64,000 bases of DNA from Bacillota bacterium (GTDB lineage: Bacteria > Bacillota > Clostridia > Oscillospirales > Ruminococcaceae): assembly GCA_023460035.1 (NCBI GenBank), contig JAEWRN010000018.1, positions 1 through 64,000 on the forward strand. The letters run 5' to 3'. Every line of letters begins with the position of its first letter. The stretch's first letter is position 1. Positions 8,194-15,761 of the stretch are shown here, one piece after another. Below the pieces are notes generated by a model. It was given only the letters and a program-made list of their open reading frames with translations, did not search any database and was not told the origin of the DNA. The position numbers and the translations under genes are program-made.

Positions 8194-8195
8194 AC

Positions 8196-8615
8196 GTGAA
8201 AAAGTTGTTTGCTTTTTTTTGGGATAAAAGCCTGTTGTTTTTTGTGCTGATTGGCGCGGGCAACACCATCATTACGATGGTGGGCAGCCAGCTGCTGTTT
8301 TCGTCTCTGGGGTACTGGGGCTCTACGGCACTGATGTTTACGCTTACCAGTGTCATCAGCTTTATCCTGAACCGCAAATATTCGTTTGAAAGCAAAGCGC
8401 CGCTGTTGCAAAGCGCGGTGCGGTTTTCTATTATTATTGCGGGGTGCTACCTGCTGAGCTTTAGCATTTCAAGCTTTTTGGTGCCGTGGTTTGTACAGAA
8501 TTATGTGCAGGCCCTTGCCAAAGAAACCGTTTCCCGCATTGCGATGATTGTGGCCCAGGTGCTGTTTACCGCGATGAACTATTTGGGCCAGCGGCTTTGG
8601 GCGTTTAAAGAGTAA
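8196..8615 (+). CDS. GtrA-family membrane protein
   Basis: A 139-residue protein with four hydrophobic segments: about residues 13-33, 41-60, 75-97 and 110-130. This is the size and topology of the GtrA/DPMS-associated family. These proteins are thought to help move or present polyprenyl-linked sugars across the membrane. Conserved features visible here are GAGNT in the first helix, FILNRKYSF after the second, and NYLGQRLWAF at the end. GTG 8196 starts 2 nt after the cyclophilin stop. No glycosyltransferase partner is adjacent. Confidence 0.8.
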   Translation: MKKLFAFFWDKSLLFFVLIGAGNTIITMVGSQLLFSSLGYWGSTALMFTLTSVISFILNRKYSFESKAPLLQSAVRFSIIIAGCYLLSFSISSFLVPWFVQNYVQALAKETVSRIAMIVAQVLFTAMNYLGQRLWAFKE

Positions 8616-8645
8616 AACACAAGGCCCCGTTTGGGGCGACGAAAT

Positions 8646-8682
8646 AAAAAAGTGCCGATGCATTGCATCGGCACTTTTTTTT
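8646..8682 (+). terminator. Intrinsic terminator
   Basis: AGTGCCGATGCA and TGCATCGGCACT form a nearly perfect stem with A-tract and T-tract on either side (TTTTTTTT). It ends the cyclophilin/GtrA transcript. Confidence 0.9.
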
Positions 8683-8731
8683 GTTGAAGAAAAAGCCTGT
8701 AGCGGCTCGTTATGCTACCAGAGAAAGAAAA

Positions 8732-8775
8732 ATACAATATTGTATTGACAAATAATATTATACGAAATATAATAT
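8732..8775 (+). promoter_or_regulatory. Consensus promoter flanked and overlapped by two palindromes (PadR operator candidates)
   Basis: TTGACA (8745-8750), 17 bp, TATAAT (8768-8773) is a perfect sigma-A promoter. A 14-bp perfect palindrome ATACAATATTGTAT (8732-8745) touches the -35. A second inverted repeat, ATATTATA/TATAATAT (8755-8762 and 8768-8775), covers the -10. Such a strong promoter with two dyads suggests tight repression by the PadR protein it drives. Confidence 0.75.
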
Positions 8776-8805
8776 GCTCAACGATATAACATAGAGGTGA
8801 ACAAT

Positions 8806-9123
8806 ATGGCCTTGAATACCGGGCCGTCCCTGCTAGACGCCATTGTGCTTTCGGCGGCGGCACGGGAGGGTACCTATGGGTACAAAATTACGCAGGACGT
8901 ACGCAGTGTGATGGAAGTTTCTGAATCGACCCTTTACCCAGTGCTGCGCCGCCTGCAAAAAGACGGCTACCTTGAAACGTATGACCAGGAGTTTGGCGGT
9001 CGCAACCGTCGTTACTACAAAATCACCCCAGCAGGGCGGCAAAGGCTGAACGAAAGCCTTTCTGAGTGGGAAGATTACAAGAAAAAAATCGACACTGTGT
9101 TTTATGGAGGAATTGAAACATGA
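8806..9123 (+). CDS. PadR family transcriptional regulator
   Basis: A 105-residue PadR winged-helix repressor. It opens with LLDAIVLSAAAREGTYGYKI and carries the recognition helix region VSESTLYPVLRRLQKDGYLE, followed by the wing GGRNRRYYKITPAGRQRL. ATG 8806 is favoured over GTG 8797 because AGAGGTG sits six bases before it. It is first in a five-gene envelope-stress operon and overlaps the next gene by ATGA. Two dyads over its promoter suggest autorepression relieved by a signal, as with LmrR-like PadR proteins. The ligand is unknown. Confidence 0.92.
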   Translation: MALNTGPSLLDAIVLSAAAREGTYGYKITQDVRSVMEVSESTLYPVLRRLQKDGYLETYDQEFGGRNRRYYKITPAGRQRLNESLSEWEDYKKKIDTVFYGGIET

Positions 9124-9728
9124 CTAAGCGGGAGTTTTTAGAGGCGCTGAACGACGAGTTGCTCCCTTTGTCGGAGGATGAACGCAGTGCCGCCATCAAG
9201 TATTACAGCGACTATATCGACGATGCGGGAGAAGAAAACCTTGCAGCGGTTCTGGAAGAACTGGGCAGCCCCGCACAGGTGGCGGCAAGCATTAAGGCGG
9301 ACGCAGAAATTGGGCGCAACATGCCACCGCAGCAAAAACAGGCGAATGCGCAGGCTGCACCGCAGCCAAAGCGAAACGGCTTATCGGCATGGGGGGTACT
9401 GCTGCTGGTGGTGCTTTCCCCGGTGTGGATTCCGCTGCTTGCAGCGGTTGGCGGCATCATCGTGGGGCTGTTTGGCACCTTTGTCGGCATGCTGATCGCC
9501 GGCGTGGTGATGGTGCTGGTTGCCATTGCACTGGTAATCATCGGTATCATCACAATGCTGCAAAACCCAATGGTTGGCTTTTTGCTGATTGGGGTGGGCA
9601 TGCTGGTTGGCGGCATTGGCCTGCTGATGGTACTAATTTCGGTGTTCTTGTGTGCGACGGTAATCCCCGCAATGGTGCGTGGGGTGGCACGCATTTTTCG
9701 CCGGCCATCAAACAATGGCACGGCCTAA
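9120..9728 (+). CDS. HAAS-domain (DUF1700) membrane protein
   Basis: A 202-residue protein with an N-terminal HAAS/DUF1700 helical domain (residues 1-65: MTKREFLEALNDELLPLSED, DYIDDAGEENLAAVLEELGS). A Gln/Ala-rich linker follows, then three or four glycine-rich membrane helices (about residues 88-190). HAAS domains commonly accompany PadR regulators and are thought to sense or transmit membrane state. It overlaps the PadR stop codon, so the two are co-translated. Its exact function is unknown. Confidence 0.85.
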   Translation: MTKREFLEALNDELLPLSEDERSAAIKYYSDYIDDAGEENLAAVLEELGSPAQVAASIKADAEIGRNMPPQQKQANAQAAPQPKRNGLSAWGVLLLVVLSPVWIPLLAAVGGIIVGLFGTFVGMLIAGVVMVLVAIALVIIGIITMLQNPMVGFLLIGVGMLVGGIGLLMVLISVFLCATVIPAMVRGVARIFRRPSNNGTA

Positions 9729-9749
9729 AAGTGACAGGGAGGAAGAAAG

Positions 9750-10667
9750 ATGAAGTCTTTTTATAAAGCAATGGCGATTTTTGCCGTGTGTGTGCTGGCG
9801 CTTGGCGCGCTGTTTGTAGGTGTTGCCTTTGCCGGCGGCGTTGCAAACGAGGCGACAAACGGCGTCATTCATGTGGGTGACCATATCACAATCCCCGTTG
9901 GCTGGAGCGCAGGCTGGCACTGGACATGGGACGATGATGACGACAGCGACTCTTGGGACGACGAGAGCAGTTCTTACAATGGTCAAAAAGTAGTTGTCAC
10001 ACCCAATGCCGCCAGCACATCTCAGGCACAAAGCGGGGAGGACAAGGAAATGAGTACTGTAACAAGAATTGAGTTAGACCTTGGCGCAGGCAGTTACAAA
10101 ATTGTGCGCGGCGACAGCTTTAAAGTAGAGGTCACCGGCATCAGCGAAGACCGCGTTCGCGCAGACCTTACCGAAGATGCTTGGGAAGTAGAGATACCGA
10201 AAGGGGACCTGCGTGTCAGCGAGTGGAACGGTGTGCGCGGCACCATTACCATCCCTGAAAACTGCGCCCCCGAAAAGCTGGACATCAGCATTGGGGCAGG
10301 GGAACTTACGGTAAATGACCTTTCGGCAAGCGAATCGGCAAAACTGAATGTTGGTGCGGGTTCTATGACATTGAATGGCTGCACCATGCACAATGTTGCA
10401 ATGGATTGCGGCATGGGTAAGCTGGAGTATAATGGCACCCTGACGGGCAATGGCTCGGTTGAATGCGGTATGGGTGCAGTGCAGGTGCGCACAACGGGTA
10501 ATGTCGACGAATTTGGTGCCGATGTGGATTGTGGGCTGGGTACGGTGCGCTTTGGTGACAACCGTTGGTCGGGTATCACCGAGGGCGTTTATCATAAAGA
10601 TGCCGCAAACTTTTTTAAGCTAGACTGCGGCGTTGGTTCAATTGAGTTCACGATGGAAGGGGACTAA
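9750..10667 (+). CDS. DUF4097-type beta-helical envelope protein
   Basis: A 305-residue protein. Residues 7-29 are a signal anchor (AMAIFAVCVLALGALFVGVA). A Trp/Asp-rich stretch (WSAGWHWTWDDDDDSDSWDD) follows, and from residue 95 on there is a repetitive beta-strand domain of the DUF4097 type (LDISIGAGELTVNDL, KLNVGAGSMTLNGC, DCGMGKLEYNGT). Repeated GAG/GMG turns one strand apart fit a parallel beta-helix. DUF4097 proteins often occur with PadR, PspC and LiaF genes. It lies 21 bp after the HAAS gene. It may be the sensor or adhesin-like surface part of the module. Confidence 0.8.
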   Translation: MKSFYKAMAIFAVCVLALGALFVGVAFAGGVANEATNGVIHVGDHITIPVGWSAGWHWTWDDDDDSDSWDDESSSYNGQKVVVTPNAASTSQAQSGEDKEMSTVTRIELDLGAGSYKIVRGDSFKVEVTGISEDRVRADLTEDAWEVEIPKGDLRVSEWNGVRGTITIPENCAPEKLDISIGAGELTVNDLSASESAKLNVGAGSMTLNGCTMHNVAMDCGMGKLEYNGTLTGNGSVECGMGAVQVRTTGNVDEFGADVDCGLGTVRFGDNRWSGITEGVYHKDAANFFKLDCGVGSIEFTMEGD

Positions 10668-10671
10668 CCAA

Positions 10672-10863
10672 ATGGAAAACAAAAGATTATATAAGGACCG
10701 TCAAAACCAGATGCTTTGCGGTGTCTGCGCGGGGGCAGCGGAATATTTAAACATTGATGTGACGCTGGTGCGGTTGTTGTTTGTGGCTTTAGGATTGGCG
10801 GGTGCCAGCGGTGTGTTGCTTTATATTATCGCCGCAGTGGTAATGCCCGACAAGCCGATGTGA
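10672..10863 (+). CDS. PspC-domain protein
   Basis: A 63-residue protein that is essentially one PspC domain: RLYKDRQNQMLCGVCAGAAE, then YLNIDVTLVRLLFVALGLAG and a second hydrophobic stretch LLYIIAAVVMPD. PspC proteins are small membrane proteins of phage-shock/LiaRS envelope-stress systems. ATG 10672 begins 4 nt after the DUF4097 stop. In context it is probably the membrane stress adaptor acting with the LiaF-like protein downstream. Confidence 0.92.
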   Translation: MENKRLYKDRQNQMLCGVCAGAAEYLNIDVTLVRLLFVALGLAGASGVLLYIIAAVVMPDKPM

Positions 10864-10885
10864 GGATAGAAAGGGGTTTATTGTT

Positions 10886-11581
10886 ATGAGAAATAGAATT
10901 GGCAGTGTTTTATGGGGTCTTGCTTTTGTAATTGCAGGCGTTGGGTTTGCAGGTAATGCATTTGGCGTATGGGATTTCAACTTGTTCTTCAGTGGCTGGT
11001 GGACGCTGTTCATCATTGTACCGGGTCTGATCAGCATGGTGCAAAACGGCCCGAATACCGGCAATGTCATTGTGGTGCTGATCGGCATCGTGCTGCTGCT
11101 TTCTGCACAGGACGTGCTGGACCGGGCGCTGATTGGCAAGATGTTCCTGCCCGCGATTTTGGTACTGATCGGCATTTCCATCCTGCTGGGTGGCCGCCGG
11201 CACATCCAAAACCACAGCACGGTGGGTGGCAGTAACGGGCAAACGGTGTCACAGCAGTCGGGCGTGCCCAGTTATACCGGCGTGTTCAGCGGCAGTGATG
11301 TGCGCTGGCCGGCAGAGCCGTTTAACGGTGCCAACCTGACCGCAGTGTTTGGCGGTGTCAAGCTGGATTTGCGTGATGCGGTGTTTAACGGTGACACGGT
11401 GGTCAATTCTACCGCAATTTTTGGCGGCATCGACATTTTGGTGCCCCCCCATGTGCGGGTGCAGGTTGCCGGCGTGCCGGTGTTTGGCGGCGTTGAAAAC
11501 CGCGCAAGCGGCATTGCACAGGGCAACCCGACGATTTACCTGAACAGCAGCTGCGTGTTTGGCGGCATTGACATTAAATAA
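10886..11581 (+). CDS. LiaF-like transmembrane protein
   Basis: A 231-residue protein with about four membrane helices in residues 1-110 (GSVLWGLAFVIAGVGFAGNA, LFFSGWWTLFIIVPGLISMV). A C-terminal beta domain from about residue 130 contains AVFGGVKLDLRDAVFNGDTV and IFGGIDILVPPHVRVQV. That beta repeat is the family signature of the LiaF/cell-wall-active antibiotic response domain. LiaF inhibits the LiaS kinase in Bacillus, but no kinase/regulator pair is adjacent, so a PadR-coupled variant is likely here. It is last in the operon and followed by a strong terminator. Confidence 0.85.
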   Translation: MRNRIGSVLWGLAFVIAGVGFAGNAFGVWDFNLFFSGWWTLFIIVPGLISMVQNGPNTGNVIVVLIGIVLLLSAQDVLDRALIGKMFLPAILVLIGISILLGGRRHIQNHSTVGGSNGQTVSQQSGVPSYTGVFSGSDVRWPAEPFNGANLTAVFGGVKLDLRDAVFNGDTVVNSTAIFGGIDILVPPHVRVQVAGVPVFGGVENRASGIAQGNPTIYLNSSCVFGGIDIK

Positions 11582-11596
11582 CGTAGAATGCAAAAC

Positions 11597-11628
11597 AAAA
11601 AGCAGGGGGCAAAAGCCCCCTGCTTTTT
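11597..11628. terminator. Intrinsic terminator between convergent genes
   Basis: AAAAGCAGGGGGC pairs with GCCCCCTGCTTTT around AAAA. T-tracts occur on both strands, so it can serve the LiaF operon and the convergent lipoprotein gene. Confidence 0.9.
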
Positions 11629-11649
11629 GTTTGTGTTGTTTTTTTAAAC

Positions 11650-12831
11650 CTATTGTTCTGTAACAGGCAGCAAACACACGGTTTCATTTTCGCCCGCAAG
11701 GTCGGTTGAATAATTAAAAATCAGCGTATTGCCGTCAGGCGCCAGCGCCGGGCAACGAATACTGCCGCCCTTTAATGTGTATTCTTCAGCCCATACCGGC
11801 CGGCCCGCCGCATCGGCAGAAAGCAGGCAAAGCTGCGAAATATGGCTGCCTCTTTCGCCAATCGACCGCTTCACAAGGGGCAGCTTGCCCAAAATCGCCC
11901 CAAGGTTGCTTTTGCCGTCCGCAAAAGCAAGGGTACCCTGTTCGCCGTCAAACGGCACGGGCAGCTTTTCGGCAAGCTGGTCGCCATAGTACAAAACAGC
12001 GCCGCCGGTTTCTGTATTTGCCGCCGCCATCAAATGCGTCCCCAGCCAAAACAGCTGTGGGGTTGCCGCAGGCGGCGGCAGCTCGGTGGCGTGGTGGCTG
12101 GGCAGGTCGATCAGCACCACTTTTTGTGCTGCTTTATTTTCCCCCATCACAACAAAGGCAAGGGTCATGCTGTCGGGCGAAACGGCAAACGAGGTGGGGG
12201 TGCCTTGGCCCGCAAAATTGTAAAGTGAAAACAGGCCGTTGCCGGTGTCCCACTGCAATGCCCCGTTTTGCTCAAAAAACAGGTTGCCGGTGGGCAAATC
12301 GCAATAAGCGCTTTGCGGGTCGCTTTGGTCGTGCGGCACCGCCGCAATCAGCTTTGGCATGGTGGCGGTAAAATCAAACGCATAGCGGTTGCCGCCCTGC
12401 AAGGTCAACTGCGCGCGCGTATCTTCTAATTTTGCGGCTGAAATAGCACGGGTACCGGTGGTGTCAAACTCGTAAAGCGGCGCAAACTGGCCGTCCCCAA
12501 GGTCCCAGGTAAACCAGCCGGTGGTCAGCGGCAGCCCGCTTTGGCCCGCGACATAGCTGTCGTTTTCCCGCGTGGTCTCAACCACCACCTGCTGTGGTGA
12601 AAGCCAGGTGTAACCGGTAATTGTGTCCATGCCGCTGACCTGCAGCAGCGTGTTTGCGGGCAGCTCGCCGCCGCTTGCCGATACAATAAACCCGGGCACC
12701 TGCGTAGGGGGCGCGGCAGCGGTGCCGGGCGCTGCCGCCGATGTGCCACTTTGCGGCGAAGCGGGCAGGCTGCAGGCGGCAAACAGGCAGGTAAGGGTAA
12801 GGCTGAGAAAAACAAGACCCGTTTTTTTCAT
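11650..12831 (-). CDS. Lipoprotein with beta-propeller-like repeats
   Basis: A 393-residue surface lipoprotein. ATG 12831 gives a typical lipoprotein signal (KTGLVFLSLTLTCLFAACS) with Cys18 as the lipidated residue, and AAGGTG precedes it. A Ser/Ala/Thr/Pro linker to about residue 45 leads into repeats with PD40/WD40-like strands (TSFAVSPDSMTLAFVVMGEN, CPALAPDGNTLIFNYSTD). This suggests a TolB-like propeller used for binding. I do not recognise a specific family. It is transcribed alone, convergent with the LiaF operon and downstream of the GntR gene on the same strand. Confidence 0.75.
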   Translation of the reverse strand: MKKTGLVFLSLTLTCLFAACSLPASPQSGTSAAAPGTAAAPPTQVPGFIVSASGGELPANTLLQVSGMDTITGYTWLSPQQVVVETTRENDSYVAGQSGLPLTTGWFTWDLGDGQFAPLYEFDTTGTRAISAAKLEDTRAQLTLQGGNRYAFDFTATMPKLIAAVPHDQSDPQSAYCDLPTGNLFFEQNGALQWDTGNGLFSLYNFAGQGTPTSFAVSPDSMTLAFVVMGENKAAQKVVLIDLPSHHATELPPPAATPQLFWLGTHLMAAANTETGGAVLYYGDQLAEKLPVPFDGEQGTLAFADGKSNLGAILGKLPLVKRSIGERGSHISQLCLLSADAAGRPVWAEEYTLKGGSIRCPALAPDGNTLIFNYSTDLAGENETVCLLPVTEQ

Positions 12832-12976
12832 GAAATCGCACCTTTTCTTTTGTGAATACAGTGTTGATGCTGCGCACGCTGTGCACGGCATGCGGGGCGG
12901 GTCGCGGCGCCCCAATAAAGGGCAAACCTTCCTTTATTAGCATACCCCATTTTGGCTTTTGGGGCAAGCCGGGCAA

Positions 12977-13681
12977 TTAATAATAAATGGGGCGCGCGCC
13001 CGCAATGCTGGCCTGCAAAGTGTCTTCAATGCAGCGCAGCGCCCCGGCAAAATTTCTGTTTTCCAGTTCGGCACACAGCGCATTGGTGTTTTCGTACAAT
13101 GCCTCAATGCCGTACAATGCGCAAAAACGCAGCCAAAGGGTGCGCGTCAGCGACTTGAAGGTCGTAAAAATCAGCGGCATCAGCGCATTGCCTGAAAACA
13201 GGGCCAGCAGGTGCTGAAACAAAAACGCGTGCCGCACCGCCTCTTCGGCGTTTTTTGCATTGCCAATCGCTTCGGCTTCATCGCGCAGCCGGCGCAGCTC
13301 CTCTTCGGTGATGCGCTGGGCGCAAAGCTGCACGGCAAGCGCATCCAGCGCACTGCGCAGCTCCAGCACCGAGCGCACTTCTTCCCGCCGCAGCATGCCG
13401 CCGTTGTAGTTGACAATCGACAAAAAGGTTTCAATCGTGCCCTCGCTGCGGTAATCGGCAACAAAGGTGCCCACCCGCGGGCGAATAACTAAGAAGCCTT
13501 TGCCCGCAAGCTCGGCAATGCCCGCATTCACCACGGCGCGGCTGACCTGCATCGAAATAGCAAGCTCGCGCTCGGGCGGCAGCTGGGTGCCCACCGGCAG
13601 TTTGCCGGACAAGATCATGGTTTCAAGCTGCTGGATAAACATTTCTTTCAGGGTGGGGGCGCTGAGCTTTGAAAATTCCAT
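12977..13681 (-). CDS. GntR/FadR family transcriptional regulator
   Basis: A 234-residue repressor or activator. Residues 8-72 are a GntR winged helix (GTQLPPERELAISMQVSRAV, KGFLVIRPRVGTFV). The all-helical C-terminal domain (from about residue 85, RSVLELRSALDALAVQLCAQ) is the FadR/FCD type that binds small carboxylates or metals. ATG 13681 is chosen because the FadR-type N-terminus then fits; the open frame extends to 13738. A TGGTNNNACCA-like operator sits just upstream over its own -35. It probably controls itself and perhaps the divergent membrane protein/HypB operon. Confidence 0.9.
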   Translation of the reverse strand: MEFSKLSAPTLKEMFIQQLETMILSGKLPVGTQLPPERELAISMQVSRAVVNAGIAELAGKGFLVIRPRVGTFVADYRSEGTIETFLSIVNYNGGMLRREEVRSVLELRSALDALAVQLCAQRITEEELRRLRDEAEAIGNAKNAEEAVRHAFLFQHLLALFSGNALMPLIFTTFKSLTRTLWLRFCALYGIEALYENTNALCAELENRNFAGALRCIEDTLQASIAGARPIYY

Positions 13682-13715
13682 AGGCGGCACCGCTTTCACT
13701 TTACATAAATTTGAC

Positions 13716-13737
13716 TGTGGTATGACCAATGACCACA
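13716..13737. promoter_or_regulatory. FadR/GntR-type operator over the regulator promoter
   Basis: TGTGGT (13716-13721) and ACCACA (13732-13737) form an outer dyad. TGGTATGACCA (13718-13728) is an inner perfect palindrome of the type T-GGT-NNN-ACC-A, and ATGACCA is repeated 7 bp apart. On the minus strand a TTGGTC -35 lies within it, with TATGTA as -10. Confidence 0.6.
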
Positions 13738-13823
13738 CCCGCTATTTTACCGCTTCTTTGGACAAAAAGCAAGGCGCTGTTCTATACAAAATACTGATTT
13801 TAAGCCATGTTATCAAGAATGCT

Positions 13824-13852
13824 TTGACAGTATAAAAAGGTAAGTGTTAAAA
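13824..13852 (+). promoter_or_regulatory. Promoter upstream of the HypB/HypA operon
   Basis: TTGACA (13824-13829), 17 bp, TTAAAA (13847-13852). The -35 is perfect and the -10 weak, which fits an activated or repressed promoter. A leader of about 165 nt follows, GC-rich, with no recognised riboswitch. Confidence 0.6.
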
Positions 13853-14024
13853 TTTAGACAAAGATTTCGCTGCTGGTATGTCCACAGCCATGGGCGGCCC
13901 TGTGCGGTAAACGGGGGCAGCCTGCTTTTATGGCGGCGGGTGCCCGGCAGCGGCGTTACAAAAAACGACAGAGATGGGACAGGGGTGCCCTATGTCTGCC
14001 CATTTTAATTTGGGAGGAATCATG

Positions 14025-15008
14025 ATGTTTACCTTTAACTATGCCGCTGGTGCGACCCTCGGCTCGGCCTTGCTTGTTTGGCTTGGGGTGTTTGCCGCTT
14101 TGTTTTTACTCAACGAGGTGGCGCGGCGCTCTAAAATCATGGGCTTTGTCTGCTTTATTGTATTGCCCGCCGTGTTGTCGGTGCTGTGGTTTACCGTGCT
14201 CAACAAAAGCACCTATACCGACTGGTTCCACCTCGCCAAGGTCTACTCTTCCACCGCGGGCTGCATCGGCTTCTGGTGCATCCGGCATGTCAAGGGCACC
14301 CGGCCCGACGGCACGACATGGCGCCTTGCAGACAACAAGCTGGCGCTGTGCTTCCCACCGCTGATTTTAGCCATCAATATTTTAGAGGCCTGTGCCCGTG
14401 ATATCGAGGTGGGCTTTACCTATGCCACCATGGCACAGGACCGGACGGCGGACACCGCGGTGATGCTGATGGGCGGCCCGTGGAACTACATGAACGCGAT
14501 TGCCGGTATTTTAAACATCATCACCATCACCGGCTGGTTTGGCATCTGCATCCGCAAGGTGACAAAAAAGGACGGCAGCCGCGACATGCTGTGGCCCGAC
14601 ATGCTGTGGTTCTGGGTCATTGCGTATGATATCTGGAACTTTGCCTACACCTATAACTGCCTGCCCCACCACGCGTGGTACTGCGGCGTTGCCTTGCTGC
14701 TGGCCCCCACTGTCTGTGCGTTTACCGTGGGCAAAGGCGCCTGGCTGCAACACCGTGCGCAAACCCTTGCCCTGTGGTGCATGTTTGCGCAGACCTTCCC
14801 CTTGTTTCAGGATGAAGGGATGTTCCGTGTCGATTCCACCTACAACCCCACCATCTACTTTATTGTCAGCTTTTTGGCGCTTGCGGCAAACGTTGCGGTT
14901 TTGATTTACATGGTTTACAAAGCGCGCAAAACAAAGCGCAACCCGTACCGCACCGAACTGTATACCGACCTTGCCGCCTACCGCGAAATTAAAGCACTGG
15001 CGGAGTAA
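14025..15008 (+). CDS. Multi-pass membrane protein of unknown function (possibly DUF5692)
   Basis: A 327-residue protein with about eight hydrophobic segments spread along the chain, for example LGSALLVWLGVFAALFLLNE and IVSFLALAANVAVLIYMVY. The soluble stretches are rich in Trp/Tyr/His (NFAYTYNCLPHHAWYCG). The size and pattern resemble the DUF5692 family, but this is from memory. GGGAGG spacing favours ATG 14025 over ATG 14022. It heads an operon with HypB, an Fe-S/FAD oxidoreductase and HypA. Its conserved Cys/His residues could handle a metal or a redox cofactor, but no function is established. Confidence 0.7.
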   Translation: MFTFNYAAGATLGSALLVWLGVFAALFLLNEVARRSKIMGFVCFIVLPAVLSVLWFTVLNKSTYTDWFHLAKVYSSTAGCIGFWCIRHVKGTRPDGTTWRLADNKLALCFPPLILAINILEACARDIEVGFTYATMAQDRTADTAVMLMGGPWNYMNAIAGILNIITITGWFGICIRKVTKKDGSRDMLWPDMLWFWVIAYDIWNFAYTYNCLPHHAWYCGVALLLAPTVCAFTVGKGAWLQHRAQTLALWCMFAQTFPLFQDEGMFRVDSTYNPTIYFIVSFLALAANVAVLIYMVYKARKTKRNPYRTELYTDLAAYREIKALAE

Positions 15009-15032
15009 TTTACAGCAAAAGGAGAGACCCGT

Positions 15033-15707
15033 ATGGACGAATTTCGTATTTTGGAGATCAAAGAGAGCGTGTTTGAGGACAATGACCGCGCTGCCGACGG
15101 CATGCGGGAGGACCTGCGGGCCAAGGGTGTGTTTTTGCTCAACCTGATGTCGTCACCGGGCTCGGGTAAAACCACAACCCTGCGCGGTACCATTGACCGC
15201 TTGAAAGACGAGCTGCGCATGGGCGTGATGGAAGCGGATATCGACTCGGACGTCGATGCCCGCACCATCCAGCAGACCGGGGTAAAGGTGATACAGCTGC
15301 ACACCGGCGGCATGTGCCACCTGGATGCCGGCATGACCCAGCAGGGCCTTGACGGCCTTGGTACCGACGGGTTAGACCTTGCCATTTTAGAAAACGTGGG
15401 CAACCTTGTCTGCCCGGCCGAGTTCGACACCGGGGCATCGAAAAACGCGATGATTCTCTCGGTGCCGGAGGGCGATGACAAACCGCTGAAGTACCCGCTG
15501 ATGTTTACCATCTGCGATGTGGTGCTGGTGAATAAAATCGACGTGCTGCCCTATTTTGAATTTGACCTTGACGCGGTGCGTGCGCGGGTGGCAAAGCTGA
15601 ACCCCGCTGCAAAGGTAATCCCCATTTCGGCGCGCACCGGTGAAGGGATGGACGAATGGGCGCAGTGGCTGCGCGACGCCGTACACAGCTGGAAACAGGG
15701 CGGCTGA
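15033..15707 (+). CDS. hypB: HypB nickel-insertion GTPase
   Basis: A 224-residue SIMIBI-class GTPase that inserts nickel during NiFe-hydrogenase maturation. Visible are the P-loop SPGSGKTTT (41-49), the metal-site pair Cys95-His96 (GGMCHLDAGM), Cys127 in NVGNLVCPAEFD, and the guanine motif VNKIDVLPYF. It lacks the His-rich N-terminal nickel store of some HypBs. AGGAGAGA precedes ATG 15033. No hydrogenase or other hyp genes are in the window, so the client protein may be elsewhere or may not be a hydrogenase. Confidence 0.92.
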   Translation: MDEFRILEIKESVFEDNDRAADGMREDLRAKGVFLLNLMSSPGSGKTTTLRGTIDRLKDELRMGVMEADIDSDVDARTIQQTGVKVIQLHTGGMCHLDAGMTQQGLDGLGTDGLDLAILENVGNLVCPAEFDTGASKNAMILSVPEGDDKPLKYPLMFTICDVVLVNKIDVLPYFEFDLDAVRARVAKLNPAAKVIPISARTGEGMDEWAQWLRDAVHSWKQGG

Positions 15708-15761
15708 ACCACGCCGCCGTGCCCGGCATAGAGAACCGACAAAAAGGAGAGCGAACCGAAC

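Noticed and set aside
8640..8690. Insertion-sequence end suggested by the perfect inverted repeat
   Set aside because: The repeat is a 12-bp stem with flanking A and T tracts and no transposase nearby, so it is an ordinary terminator.
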